A stretch of DNA of 64,000 nt from Lunularia cruciata. Lineage: Eukaryota > Streptophyta > Marchantiopsida > Lunulariales > Lunulariaceae. Position 1 is the first letter of the stretch. Every line of letters starts with the position of its first letter. The stretch is from contig OX419762.1 in assembly GCA_948567375.1 (NCBI GenBank), forward strand, positions 8,128,001 through 8,192,000. The letters are read 5' to 3'. The position numbers and the translations under genes were made by a program. The notes under the pieces are model-generated. The model was not told the origin of the DNA. It did not search any database and saw nothing but the letters and a program-made list of their open reading frames with translations. Of this stretch, positions 26,063 through 38,885 are shown in pieces.

Positions 26063-26734
26063 ATGACCTACCATATGCTAGGAGCTCACGGAAGATCAGC
26101 CAAGACAATTTTGAATAACGCAATGAGGCGAGTGAGGCGAGTTACTAAGAGGCAACATTCAAGTTGTGTCTTTGTTAGTATCGGCGGTTGTGACGTCTCC
26201 CCAAAACAGCGCTCTCGAAGTTCAGACTACTCCCATATGCTCAAACTCTGCAGTCTTTGGAGAAAGACGGAAATGTCAAGATCTCAATTGCGAGCTCTAC
26301 TCACTAATAATTTCGGATACAAACACAAACTGGGGTCTTGGCTTTATTAGAAGACTCAAACCACTCTTTTTAAATGTTATGATACATCTGAGAATAATGA
26401 CCAGACCCCTTCGCGGCGACATCTTGGTCGAAGTAAGATATCTGGAAGCCGTGTGGACCTCAAGGTGTCTGTTTCACGGCACTGGCAGAAGATCTCCGCT
26501 TCTTTAGGTTTAGCTCTGATTTGCCAAAGCATCATCAATTATATACACGGCAGGCACTCCAAATGATTGGACGATGTGCCTAGGGAAGCCACTGCATTGA
26601 ACTTAACTGGCTTCATCTCCAGCACATGAAAATTAGAAGATGCGCAGAGACCTCCAATTTCTACGAACGATGCGTCGCCTAACCACTATGAAATAAGTCT
26701 CAGGGTGAAAAGTCTCCCTGACGAACGAGCTTAA
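26063..26734 (+). pseudogene. Coding-like frame with three internal stops
   Basis: One plus-strand frame runs from an ATG at 26063 to a TAA near 26732, about 222 codons, interrupted only by TAG at 26348, TGA near 26549 and TGA near 26627. Random DNA of this composition would give about a dozen stops. The product is basic and Ser-rich, with strings such as RRVRRVTKRQ and GSRVDLKVSVSRHWQ, and has no recognised domain. It could be a recently inactivated gene or a remnant of a larger one; stretches upstream of 26063 in the same frame also contain few stops. It converges on the 3' end of the LRR receptor gene. Confidence 0.4.
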
Positions 26735-27253
26735 ATTGTGCCGTGTCCTCGTACTCTTCTTCCTTCTAAAGATGGAAGAAAATTTGACGGCAAATGTGCT
26801 ATCGTACTCTTCCTCCGTTAAAAAACGTGGAAAGGTGCAGCGTTTAAATTAGTGCACCTTACTTGTTAACAGCCATGGCTGTGAAGGCAACGTATTTACC
26901 AGGTGTATGTGGTCTTCGATGTGGCAGTGAAGTATGCTGGTTTACGGATCCATTCGATGAAGTTAAGTTGAGGACACCTCCGTCTAATTACTGCTTGAGT
27001 TGATGACCTCATGCTGTGGTACCTTGGGTATTTCGATGCCCCATGCCTGTTGCTTGACAGTGCTGTAAGGTGGCTGCTAAGGCCACAGCAGATTCGTGTA
27101 TTACGAAACCCTAATATAGCCCAGGCGGAGCTCTGTCTGAGGAACTGCACAGACGAGCTTCCTCTTTTTTTTCCTGTAACACTCGTTGTTGCCGTTGTCA
27201 CAATACCCTAATAAGCACTGCTTCGATGGTGAATCAGCAAAATGAACTTCCTG

Positions 27254-30200
27254 CTAGCTCTCTGTGCTATTGGACTCCTGAGTGTGCTGTGTTGGATGAG
27301 CTACTTGTATAGGGAAGACTTCTCTCGATCCAGGTCTTCTGGAATTCTCTCCAGGGCCTGAGGGTATTCTGGTATTGTGCTCGAAGGATGAGTGCTCCTC
27401 CCTCAAAGAACCGGGGAATCCAAAATTTCCAAAAACGCTTTCTGATGAACAATGTCGCCAACCACCGAAAAGAGCTGAGTTCCATGAACCATATGAGGAG
27501 TGCCTGGATTTAAGGGGACCAGAGTGGTCATCCCTGACAACCTTCTGGGGATTCTCAAGTGCTTTCAGTATGTGCTTCATATTTGGCCGCCTTGAAGGTT
27601 TCGGATTGAGGCATGACTTCGCAATAATGGCTGTGGCCCAAACTTCCTCCATGAGATCCTCGTCCACAATGAGTGATGGGTCCATGAGCTTGGTTAGAGG
27701 CTCCCTATCATGGATGTCAATAAGTGGCAGAGCCCAGTCTAGCCAGGCATCCGCTCCTGGATCAATAGAACCACTAATTCCTAGCTTTCCTGATACGAGC
27801 TCCAACAACACTTTGCCGAAACAAAAGACGTCGTACGAACATGATGCAATGGCGGACCCTGATGTACCTGTCAACATACGCAACGGAGAGGGTAAGTTCT
27901 AGTGATTTTCTTCGGTGGAGAATTCTGAGACAGACATACATATTCCTTAAAATTCCATCACTGAGTTTAGACAAAGCACCAGGGTCTCAAAGTGGACTCA
28001 CCTATTTCTGTCTGATCTGAACCCCTGCAAATCACAGTGTAGCAGACAGAAGAAAGCATCCAGTTAATCACATGATGATAAGAATGTGAAAGTATAACAC
28101 AAACGAAGTAGTGGTATGGAATGCAATTTTATGGAAGGGAATCACTAGCAACTCGTAGTTATGCCTAATAAGGACGCATCTGCAAAGCTCCATATAGAGA
28201 CACCTTGATAACCCATACCGAGTAGTACTTCAAGAAACGGGAAAAAATATCATGCAGGTGAAGTCTTTTTACGGCGACAAGAGCAAGAGGTGAAAATTTG
28301 ACACTGCAGGCCACGGACCTAGAGAGTCGAAGGAAACGTGATATGACGCCAGACTGGTGCTCTCCTTGTTGAACTCTGGCATCCGTCAAACTTCCGAGAC
28401 GAACCTCGAATTTGTCATCGAGAAGGATACTGCTAGCCTTGACGTCCCTGTTAATTCCGCCAAGTATCAGATCAACCTTTTGCTCGATCACCATATCCCC
28501 TATAGTGGTGGTCGAGGATAGAATTCAAAACGGTACCTCTGTACGCATCCTAAGTTGCAGAAACACTCAATATACAATAGGGAGCGTGATCCTACACAGA
28601 AATTATTCAGTTCGGCCAACAAATTTAGGAATCACTACCTGTGTACAAGAGGGGGAGAGCATTCATGATGGAGATAGACCAGTCCCTCTGCTGCTCCGAT
28701 GGCAATCTTCAGACGTGTAATCCAGTCCAGCGATTGCAACACCTCTTCTGGACGACTTGGGCTGTCTTTTCTGTGCAACGCGTAAGCTAGATCTCCATTC
28801 GGCATGTACTTGTAAACCAGAAGCTTCTCGTCATCTCTGTCTAGACAATGGCCCACAAGGGGAACTAGCCTTCCGTGAGAAACTCTACCAAAGAACTCAA
28901 GTTCTGAGACGTACATGTCTTTCTTGAACCTGCTCACGTCAATTCTCTTCACCACCACATGTACGTTTCCGTTCAAAACACCCTTGTATAAATCACCTGT
29001 GTGGCCAGCCATGATCATGTTGGAAAGATCAAACATCCCAGTCGATTGCTGCAGTTGAGCATAAGAAAACGCTTCTCCAAGACGGGTAACATTAATAGAC
29101 CTCCCTCCCAGCGGTTTTATTCCACTGATTCCAGAGGTAGCTCTTTGCTGCGCTGCTCGCCGTGCTCTCCTTCGAGCTTCTACTTTGCGTTCATGCTTTA
29201 TGATGTAGAAGACAAGAATGGAAACCAGGAGAATGAGCCCGAGACCCCCAAAAACTCCTCCCAAAATCGCTGCGAGATGACTATCACCTGAGGAAGTGCT
29301 GTTTGGAGGAAATGTGACGACCTCTTGTAGCAACCTACGCCCGATGGAGTCTCTTTCTCCAAGGACATTCCTGCAATCCGAGACAGCACGCTGGCCCCCG
29401 CTAAGTGGATATGAAAAGCAATTGCCACTGAAGTGCACCCTAGCATCTGGTTGCAGAAACCTCAAGTCAGCTCCGGTGAGGTAATTCCCTGTAAGATCCA
29501 AGAGGGACATATTTCTAGGAAGAGCGAGCGCTTGAGGTATGGGCCCGTAAAGTATGTTGTTGGCGAGAATCAAGCGCCGTATTGCCAACAGCCCACCCAA
29601 ACCAGCAGGTATATTTCCTTGCAATCGATTGGAAGAGAGGTTGAGTTCCTGGAGTTCACCTAAGTTACCTAAGCTCTCCGGGATGCCTCCTTGCAACTTG
29701 TTTCCGGCCAGATCAAGTACCTTCAGCTTGGTCAAATTACCAAGAGTAGACGGGATAGACCCGGTTAAGTTGTTATCTGCCAGACGAAGAATTTTCATAT
29801 TGGGGATGTTTCCTATGGAGCTGGGAATCGATCCACTTAAGGAGGAAGACATCAAGTCCACAACTTCTAGAGATACCATCCGACCAAGCCAAAACGGCAG
29901 GCTGCCGAGCTGGAGAACACCCGAGGCATTGAGAGACCGCAGAAAGGGAAGATGTTGTAGAGCGTCGATAGCCGACGGCAATAGAGTACCCGCGGGAGAA
30001 TGTACTAATCCTGAAAGCTCCACCTCCACGACGTGACCATTTTCGCATCGGACTCCTTTCCAGCTTGAGCAGGGATCGGAGGCTTCCGGCCATTCCTCGT
30101 CCCCTAAGTGCAGAGAAAAGCGCAGCTCGTGCAGAACAGACTCTTCCCCGGGAGAGGTGAGCGTTCCCTGCGAAAAAGCACTTCTGCCGTTGGTATCCGA

Positions 30201-30302
30201 ATCAAAACTCCATGCTCTAGCCCCACTGGCGCTAACCACCATCAAAATCAATACGCACACGGCAGGTAGGAAAACCCAAGGAGCCCATACGCGCTCCGCC
30301 AT
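27254..30302 (-). CDS. LRR receptor-like pseudokinase, At2g16250-type
   Basis: Exon 1 (30302-28639) encodes 554 residues: signal peptide (1-30), an LRR N-cap with W-K-G-V-R-C (81-86), about six plant-type LRRs (roughly 120-290, GSIPSSIGNIPNMKILRL style), a membrane span (about 342-368), a basic stop-transfer stretch and the kinase N-lobe with VVVKRID (Lys 452). Exon 2 (28447-28319 or -28315) starts just after the His-Arg of HRD and reads DVKASSILLDD then EVRLGSL. The catalytic-loop Asn is Ser and the DFG motif is absent, so catalysis is unlikely. Exon 3 (27898-27254) has SYDVFCFGKVLLELVSGKLG and a Ser-rich tail. Total is about 813 residues; the Arabidopsis homologue has the same substitutions as I recall it. 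The best donor after exon 2 (AG then GTCCGT) does not keep phase with exon 3, whereas TCC then GTGG at 28314 does. The role is presumably plasma-membrane sensing through partners; the ligand is unknown. Confidence 0.9.
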
Positions 30303-32260
30303 TTGGGAATCTATGTATATCCTGGAGGTCTAGCTCGTCTCACAACCCGTCTTGCCATTTCATCCCCCCTGCCTCCAGCTCGAACACCACATTCTCCTCA
30401 GCTCCACAGCCTAAGCCAACTTCGGCATGTGATCCCAGGGAGCCAAACTCTGCTAATTCCAGATGCGCATTAGCCGTGGATCAATTCACATTAGCCTCTA
30501 TTCCCACTTCCCAGTCTTCCATTCGCTGCTACAATACACTGCACAGCAACCAAACGGCTATATCCAATTGCAGTCTCCAAATAGTCTGAGCTGCTGCACA
30601 AATCATCTGCAGCCACCACTCCCCAAGCCCTACGAGCACTTCCCAGGAGCTCGAAGTCCGCCCAAACAACCTTCTCGTAATACCTCGAGTGACAAACAAC
30701 ACTCTGCCGAAAACTCCACTGCTGATCCCAAAGTTCAGCTGCTATTTCCCGGACACTGCTTCCGCAGCAATTTCCGGCTAATATTGTTTCAAACTCAGCT
30801 TCTCCATTCATTGATCGCCCCAGAGCTCCTCTTCCAACGTTAGTAGTAGAACTATGTATCAAGGACTCCTTGTTCCCCGTTCTCAAAACTCTCCAGCTAC
30901 ACCAGGGCGAACCGTCTCCTCTCTCCGGCTCGACCCTGTGCGCACCTCCGCCTAGACGTTAGTTCATTCACTGCCTTTGCTAACTACTCCCCACCATTAT
31001 CCAATCCGGCGCATCCTCAACCTTTTACACGGTCCTCTCATTCACAATTCCTACACCTCCAACCGCGGCTCGTCTCCTCGTCCATATCATGTCTCCTCGT
31101 CTCCCCCCTCCTGATACTACTACTCCTCGTCGCCTTTGACCCCGACGCCTCTCGTGGACTCACTACAGGCAGCATGTGCATGTTGCAAATTGAGGAAGAT
31201 AGATAGGGAGGGTAGAATTGAACAATCTAACGGACGGGCCAGAGAAGGTCACCAGCAAGGCTCCTATTCCGGAGATGGATAGTAGTGTCTGAATTAGCCA
31301 ACTCTCATGGAGGAGAAACCAAGGGATGTTGTGGAACAACAACAGGCGCATTGAATGTCCGAACCCTGAACTACTAACGAAGCTAAAGAGGACAGAAGGG
31401 AATACGAAAGATCTAATGGCTGGAATGTGACATCTTCTACCACCACAGCACAAAAAGTACTTCCTCAACAAATTCTTCGTCCTCCGGGCCCGCCCCCTCC
31501 CATTGCCAGTTAGTGCTAACGACAAACGAGTTTTCTTTCTCCCCTCAGATCCCCGCCCAAAGGATCACCACATCCTCCATCCGCTTTCCAATTTCCCTCT
31601 TCTCAATTTCGTTTACTATACTGTACTCTCCGGGGGAATTTCTCCCTCCCCACCCCTCTCACCTCACCTCACCTCAGTTCCCTTCACTGTTTTCCTCGAG
31701 CTTCTTCCTTTGAGAACCCTTTCTGTCACAGCCCCCTTCTCTGTCGCCACAGACACGAGGCCTGGGTGTAAGGCCAGCTAAGGTGGCGACCAGGGATACG
31801 TTAGAAACATCTTGTCGTGACGTGAATATGCACTGGACGACGAACTCTGCCGGACTGAAAATTATACCCCCCGGTCGTCAGTCCTGCCCCACCGGTGGAT
31901 TATGCATCCAACGTGTGAAATCCACTCTGGCGTGGGGGGCCAGAGAACGACGCTGGCTGGGCGGATTCTGATATGAAGCCCTCGCTGGTCGCCAATCATC
32001 TCTCGGGTTACAGCCGTTGGACGATGAGCATCCGTCTCGCGTCAGTACCTTAGAACGTACCGGCGAACGAAGGTGTCTCTCTATTCTAGGCCACGTGTTT
32101 CTGTCTTCATCTTCGGCAGAAAGCAGAAAGGCGGAGACGCTGACGAAAAACCGGCCTTCAGTATGTAACCGGCGGCTGGAAGTCGTGTTAGTTCCAGGTG
32201 TAGCCACGGAGCGCGGCGTACCTACATAATCGGTAACCAAATCCCCCGCTTCTGCTCTCT
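30303..32260. other. Presumed 5' leader and promoter region of the LRR receptor gene
   Basis: Upstream of the ATG at 30302 the DNA is GC-richer than the spacers, with pyrimidine-rich plus-strand tracts (30350-31150 and 31540-31740). Open frames on both strands here (minus 30491-30886, 31163-31525 and 31878-32240) have no domain and are expected in GC-rich leaders. If 30491-30886 lies in the transcript it would act as an upstream open frame. No TATA box could be assigned. Confidence 0.4.
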
Positions 32261-35200
32261 GAAGATCCGTCTAAACGGGAAGCCAGCTTAATATGTACTT
32301 CAAATTTTGTAAGATATCTGAAATTCCAAATCTCGGAAATGCACATTCATGCGAGGGCAAGCTTTTCTCATGTCTCTAAATTCCACATGTGGATGAGGCA
32401 TCTGTAATTTTCTACTTTGAGGTGAATTTGAGACGAATGTTGTCGAGGAGACAACAATCGTTGAGTTCAATGCTAATGAAGGTCGAGTAGTGTGATGCAT
32501 CAGGCGCATCGACGAACTATGCACATTAGGATTCATGGGAATCTTAGTCACGGTTAGTAGCCAGAGGTGTCACCTTTTACTTGCAGACGCGCTACTGATG
32601 TACTTCATTTGTCCGTTGAGATATCCAGCACTAATCATAAATTAGAATACGTAAACAGTTCAATATGATTTGGGTAGAGCGATTTATATCACTAATGTCA
32701 AACCCGTTTATCATGTCAGAAGTGTGCAGTCTGGAGAGTCGGTCAGTAATTCAGTTTAGAGATTACAACGTTTGTCAATCGACCAAACCTCTTCTCTTAT
32801 TGGAGCAAAAGACTGCATCATGCCCAGAGTCCTGATACTTTTGTTCTCTCTCTCAAGGGTGTGGCTGATGGTCATACTCCTTTTAAGTCTGTCCATTATT
32901 CGTCAAATCTGGGCTTGTAATTTCGGTTGTTGTATCACTTTCAGTACCGAGTTTTCATAGTTGTACTGTTCGGAGCGGTTCGAAAGGTCCGGACATACTC
33001 TGTATAATGCGTCCTTCCAATGGTTTGAATTGAACGTTACAATCCTCATACCGTTGCGTATATGTCATTATCAGAATCACAAAAGATATGAGTATAGTTT
33101 GCTCGTGTAGACTTTGTCCTTTCGAAAGTCGAATCTTTAGAATGTTAGTTACAGAATATCTGAGCCATTTTCTATTCTTCAATTAAAGCAACAGTATTTC
33201 ATGTGAAGCTACAATAGCTTGCATGGACTGCACTTTCGAGGAAATCGTAACTATCGTTCTGTTCTTTATTTTGTGAGTGTGCCTGATTATGAAAAATCAG
33301 TCTGCAAGTTAAATTGGTCAATTTTAAATCCAGATTCTGCACTTTGTTTTTGGAACTTAGGTATTATATGGAACTTCGCAATATTGGTAGAGTATTGACA
33401 TATCCTGTGTGACTTCCTATTTCGTAATCACTTCCTACTTCCTATTACGGTAATCACTTGAAGAAACTGTGACAACGGAGTTTAGTTTGTATAACCCTTG
33501 GCACCAAACAGAAGAAACTCTTGGACATAACAGCTACCTTACGAAGAAGAATCTGAGAGATAAATCAACACACTTATTTTCATTGAGAATAAATCGTCTA
33601 ATCCTGACATGGTACGGTGATCTATATTCTAAACAGAAAACCCCCATAGTACCCACGATGTGATGACATGAAACCATTCAAGAATCATGACAGAAATTTC
33701 TCCTGGTGATGTACTACTTTAACATAAACTAACAGAAACCCCTGCAAATCTGTAAAATAGTCGTACTACGTTGGATGCTTTGCTTTGCATCAACTAAAGA
33801 CTTTCTTCATTTAACTGCTGAGGTGAAACTGAGGCGAAATGTATGTGTGCAAGCTGTGGCACCACTGTCGTACACTTCCTTAGGGAACGTGACTATAGTG
33901 GGTAAACTATTGAAATAGTATCAACTCCTCTACGATATGGAATATGAAAGACTATTTTCGCACTATACTATGTTGATCGCCTGATACAACCTCGATCCAT
34001 ACAAGGTACTATCATAAGCTTCACAAAGGTTGTCAATATTGACTTTCCTCTAGAGAGGAGCAGTGGACTCCTCCTGGTTTGAGGAAGTCACCCTTGAGAT
34101 CAAATTATCCAAACGGATAGATCCTGAAAAGCGAACTTTCATCATTTGTAGTCACGTCCTCTTTGTACAGCTAAAATCTCAGATAAGTACCCGCGGACAT
34201 CCTCCAGATCCAAACGAGTTCAATTCATCTTGTACTCTTACACTTTCGTTATCCGGCCGCTCGCCAAGTCAATTGTGAACAAACCGACCTCTTCCATCTT
34301 CTACTGTACATGAGGCAACAGCATGCAGCGGCCGCAAGATATCCGTGAGTCTATCTGTCAAACACACACATGATTATGATGAAGCTTGACTTCCGCACTC
34401 TAAATGGTAGAAAAACTGGACTTCAGCTTTCGTAAGTAGCACACTTTGAACGCTTCTCCCCTTGAATCGCACCCACTAGCAGCGTACTCGGCATCTTATC
34501 GTGCCGGGCAATGACATAATCTACTCAGTGAATATCCTTTACGATTTCTGCAACTCTTTGGCGGAACCAAATTTGCTCAGAGTCGCACGCCTGATCTCCG
34601 GAACTCGGAATCCAATGCACGGTACTATTTTTGTCCCCTACATCACCTATTCAGAGATATGTGAGCTGACGGGTTGAAGATTTCTAAAAGGAGTTGACAT
34701 TCTATCAGGAGAGATGTGTTTGCTAGCATCCAAGTGTCGAAAGAGAATGAACCAACAATGATTATGTCAAATAAGGAACACTTCTTGGTATTCCCGAGGA
34801 TGTTTTCTGGTCATCTACTTAAACAACTCACATTTGAAAAATGTCGATGAGTATGATGTAATAATTGATGTTTTCGAACCACGTTGACGAATCCATGATG
34901 TCTAGCTGAATTATTATCACTTTGATATACAGCATACTTGTTACAGCGTTATGCTACGAAGTATTGTCCTTTTCTCTTTTATAGTATAATTCATCTTACT
35001 TAAGGTAATTCACTTTATCTCCATAAAGTATACTTGAGCAGCGGGAATGATACAATGCCATTATTCCAAGAATGGGATATATCTTTGCGGAGCAGTAGAG
35101 GTCAGTCGAGGAGTTGAATCGACCGACAACTTTCCATAGCATATCAATCAAGCAATATCTTGAGTGACATGAATTTTATCCGGGTAGACGCTTTTGTGAT

Positions 35201-37250
35201 GTTTCACGGTAAGTCAATGAATCCAATTTTAGTCTGTTGGAGGAGAATTGTAGCTACTGCAGAAGCTTTCCACTGAACCTGACTAGCAAATTCCTAAAAG
35301 AATGGGCTAAAGGTTGGTGAGAATGCGGGCCAGCAGGATCGTCAAATCATTCAGCTGATTGGATCCTTGTTGAGTGATTCGGTTTCCGTGTCCACTGACA
35401 CATGACATTCCACAAGGTTATACAAGCAGATATGAAAAATGATTGCACCTTTCGAACAGGAGCAGTAGGCAGCACACATTTGTTTCCACACGGAGGAAGG
35501 TCGGGAAGACTTGATAGAGAAAAACACAAAAAGACTGAACTCAAATTTTTGTATCCAATATGATCCATCGTAGAATAGCATTATGTTGTATCTCCTACTT
35601 TTGAAGTCTTCAAAGTATTCACATAGGCGTGCGTTGTATTGTATTATGTTGTATGGTTGCAAACGCGAAGTTCCCTTTTCGAGTCAACTTCCACATTCAA
35701 AATCGATCCTTTCTATAAGTCAATTACCACCACCTATGATTACAAGGGTTCAACCGTCATCCTCATGTCAAGAAAGTTTGATGGAATAACCTCATTATGT
35801 GTTCAGAACATAACAGAAGATGCTCATAAATTATAACTAGTTAGGGGCTGCAGATATCATTCCAGGACCTTTGAAGCTGTTCCTTGACCGGTTACCACGA
35901 CGTACTTCTTAGTGCGTGAGATGTCAGGTACTCAATTGCTCTGAACTTGAGAGGTCCACAAATTAGCGACGGCACACAGTATTTGTGCCAACCATTTCGA
36001 TCACTTTACCTCCAGACTCTTGAGCTCGACGCTTACGGCGCATATCTCAAACACTTCTGTCGACGTTTAGTCCACTAACGAAAATGATTTTGATCATGTC
36101 AAACACTACATCCAAAGCAGCGATCAACTCTCTGATCTTATATCTCCTCTACGTATTGGTTCTATTTGCTTCGAGTACCATAACATGGTTTACTAAGTCC
36201 TGGTCAACTTCCAGAAGACAGAATGGATGATATGAGCAATGACACCCATCTGCTATCCAATGATTGGGATCAATTCCTTCAACCTTCTACCTCCCATTTC
36301 TTCTAGCGTAGGGCTGTCTCATAAAACCTTTCGTAGTTTTTGCGAAATTACACAAAGAACACTGCAAGTTACAGAATCTCGTCTTTGTATCAAGTTGTGG
36401 TAGAAGTCAAAATTTTATCTTCATGTGTGTAGTGCTTCAGATCTTTATCATCAGTACAGTTCTGGCAAGACGTGTCTAGTTAGGATTACCCATGTGTACT
36501 AAATTTGCTGGACGTAGACAAATAACTCAATCTATCATCCACCTAGTAAATTCAGAATCACTTGATAATGGAATAGGGAAAGCTACGTTAAGCACAAAAA
36601 TATCCAGAATTTCTCAATAGAAAATCCAATTCTAACACCTATCAACCTGCTGATTGCTTTTAGCTTGGTTCCTCGCCCTTTGAGGAGCGCAGAACAGTTT
36701 CGTGCAGTTCCGTCTAGGACAACGCCTAATATAAGCATGGGCGTTTAATGAAGAGTGCGTACATTATATCAAGGTTTATTTACATCATCGTACCTTTTGA
36801 CACTCATATTTTAGAACGGAAATAGTAAATCCATCTCACTTTTTCTGCTCATTCATCTCACCCCCTACGGTACTATACAGAGTGCAAATAAACTAATCAA
36901 ATCTTATAACCATGCTCCAGCATACATACGACAACGACCACTTTCACGCAATTGGCCAATCTAATTGGCTGGAAGTGTTAGAATAGGAAGGGTGAGGTGG
37001 ATTTACAATTTCTCATTTTAGAAGTTAATAATGTGCAGAGCCATACTTAACCGACCCGCACATTGGGCACTTCGACTCAACCGACCCCCTTCCAAACCAC
37101 CCCCACAGCACCCATACCACCAGCCGTGTCAAGGGGCACGACGTGGCATCCGCGAGTAACCATTTGCATGGAGTGAGTTCGTATTGGCAACCAAGTTGTT
37201 TGTCTCAAATTGCCCAAGTTGCTTGCTTATAAGGAAATATTTAGACTCTC
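32261..37250. other. Gene-free spacer
   Basis: I see no exon chain, RNA gene or complete mobile element. Open frames are under about 105 codons and without motifs. A short C-rich tract at 37075-37130 precedes the start of the dispersed-repeat and AT-rich territory. Confidence 0.5.
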
Positions 37251-37345
37251 ATTGGGGCTTAGCCCCATGTTACCTTGTTTTCTCTCACTTGTACGGCTTG
37301 ATGGGGTCTTCCCGTCCTTCGTTTTTCCTACGCGGTCGCCTTTCT
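37251..37345 (+). repeat. Dispersed ~95-bp repeat, copy 1
   Basis: It begins ATTGGGGCTTAGCCCCATG, a hairpin of GGGGCT and AGCCCC, continues through CTTGATGGGGTCTTCCC, and ends CTACGCGGTCGCCTTT. The flanks differ between copies, so these ends look like true element boundaries. It has no coding potential. Confidence 0.75.
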
Positions 37346-38041
37346 CCCTTATAAGGGAATCGCTCACAACATATGGCATCGAGTCGATGAATGGACGAGT
37401 GAGCTCAAGGTCTACAAAACTTCTCCTCAACTACCGTCGTACACGCTACCAGTCTTTACTAGAGATTGAACAGACATACGAGTCCATGGGAATCCATGAA
37501 TTTACGTAGAGCTCCTCTCAAAGAACTTCACCTACAACTATAGCACCGGTACCCTTAATGACAAGAGATTCTAGCCCATACTTGACGTAATTTTCAGTCC
37601 GAAGAAACCACTTCCGTGAGAAGAAACCGAATCTTGAATGTGGTTCAGTCCAGAAGATTTTAGGACTATCACGAGAGCATTGGAATGTCCAACTTCTTTG
37701 TAATCATCAAGAAGAAGGAGAAGAAGAAGAAGCGACGCACATTGGGTAATCACCGAGGAAGAATAACAAGACTCTACTTGTTGAGAAATGCTCCTTTATT
37801 TGCAAGCATGTCTATCGTGCTTTGCTTTAAGACTTGTCTATCTTAGGAAGGATCATCAGTATGGAACATTGGATGCACGCGGAATACGTTAGGTCCAGCT
37901 ATTAAGTACCGTCAAATATACAGTACGAGGTTTAGTGTTTCATTTTCGAGTCGATAAGAGGACAAAGGAAAATAGAATGCATTTATGACCTAATAATTAT
38001 GATTGTAGTGTCACCGAAGAGAATTGAATGCTATTTCCATC

Positions 38042-38135
38042 CTTTCCATTGATGGGGTCTTCCCATATTTCCATCTATTTCCATTGATGGGGTCTTCCCA
38101 TCCTTCATTTTTTCTACGCGGTCGTCCTTTCTTTC
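38042..38135 (+). repeat. Dispersed ~95-bp repeat, copy 2 (partly duplicated)
   Basis: The 5' hairpin is missing. The core TTGATGGGGTCTTCCCAT is present twice, about 40 bp apart, followed by CTACGCGGTCGTCCTTTC. This copy is truncated and internally duplicated. Confidence 0.65.
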
Positions 38136-38501
38136 CATCCCACTCTCTGGATAAATTGGATAGTATCCGAGAAACCTTCATGAGTCCTTTCCAGGAGAAA
38201 CTAAGGTTGAAGATCCTCTACTTTAGTAATTAAGGTTCCCTCAACTTTTGAGGTTGTCTATGGATGATGCATTAATATCACGCGTCATTCATCTTTGTTC
38301 GAGACATTGGCTTTGCTATGAAGTTCTTAATTCATTCCTTTCCAAATTTCTTAAGGTGATGGAATATATTATGGTCATCAACAAGTAGCATAGGATGAAA
38401 TAGATATAGTGATGGGTCGTAAACTTTAGAATGATTTCATCTAATCCAGCTCCATTTGTATACAAATTTTCACAGCTTCATCAGAGCGAGATGCTACTCG
38501 A

Positions 38502-38636
38502 ATTGGGGCCTCGCCCCGTTTACCTCTTTGTCTCTCCCTTGTACGGCTTGATGGAGTCTTCCCATCCTTCTTGTGTTCTATGTGGTCGCCTTCTCTTCTC
38601 GAGTGTGTTCTATGTGGTCGCTTTATCCTCTCGAAT
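38502..38636 (+). repeat. Dispersed ~95-bp repeat, copy 3, with 32-bp tandem end
   Basis: It starts ATTGGGGCCTCGCCCCG, where both hairpin arms have changed and still pair through GGGGC and GCCCC. The core CTTGATGGAGTCTTCCC follows. The 3' end (GTGTTCTATGTGGTCGC) is repeated with a 32-bp period at 38573 and 38605. Confidence 0.7.
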
Positions 38637-38678
38637 GCTACTTCTCATTGCTACCTCTCGAACGGGTATTTTTTTAAA

Positions 38679-38730
38679 GGGCGACCGCGCAGAAAACACG
38701 AAGGATTGGAAGACCCCATCAAGCCAGGGG
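38679..38730 (-). repeat. Dispersed ~95-bp repeat, partial inverted copy
   Basis: Read on the minus strand it gives CTTGATGGGGTCTTCC, then the GCGGTCGCCC end. The hairpin half is absent. It lies about 40 bp from copy 3 in inverted orientation. Confidence 0.6.
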
Positions 38731-38780
38731 TATTTCGGGATGGAGTTCTTTTCCCCTCTCATTAGGTTTCCATGCCCCTT

Positions 38781-38885
38781 CTTGCGCGGAGTGGTGCCTT
38801 GTACTCTTTCCTTTTGTTTCTTCGGGGTGTTCTCTTGCGCGGAGTGGTGCCTTGTACTCTCTTCTTCTGTTTCTTCGGGGTATAC
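38781..38885. repeat. Two tandem 53-bp units
   Basis: The unit CTTGCGCGGAGTGGTGCCTT... starts at 38781 and again at 38834, with few differences, and both end in TTTCTTCGGGGT. No coding role is evident. Confidence 0.8.

Noticed and set aside
27375-27902. 175-codon plus-strand open frame
   Set aside because: Antisense of exon 3 of the LRR pseudokinase, whose minus-strand translation is clearly homologous.
29554-30036. 160-codon plus-strand open frame
   Set aside because: Antisense of the LRR-encoding exon; no motif of its own.
30491-30886. 131-codon minus-strand open frame upstream of the LRR gene
   Set aside because: No domain; lies in the presumed leader. Kept only as a possible upstream frame.
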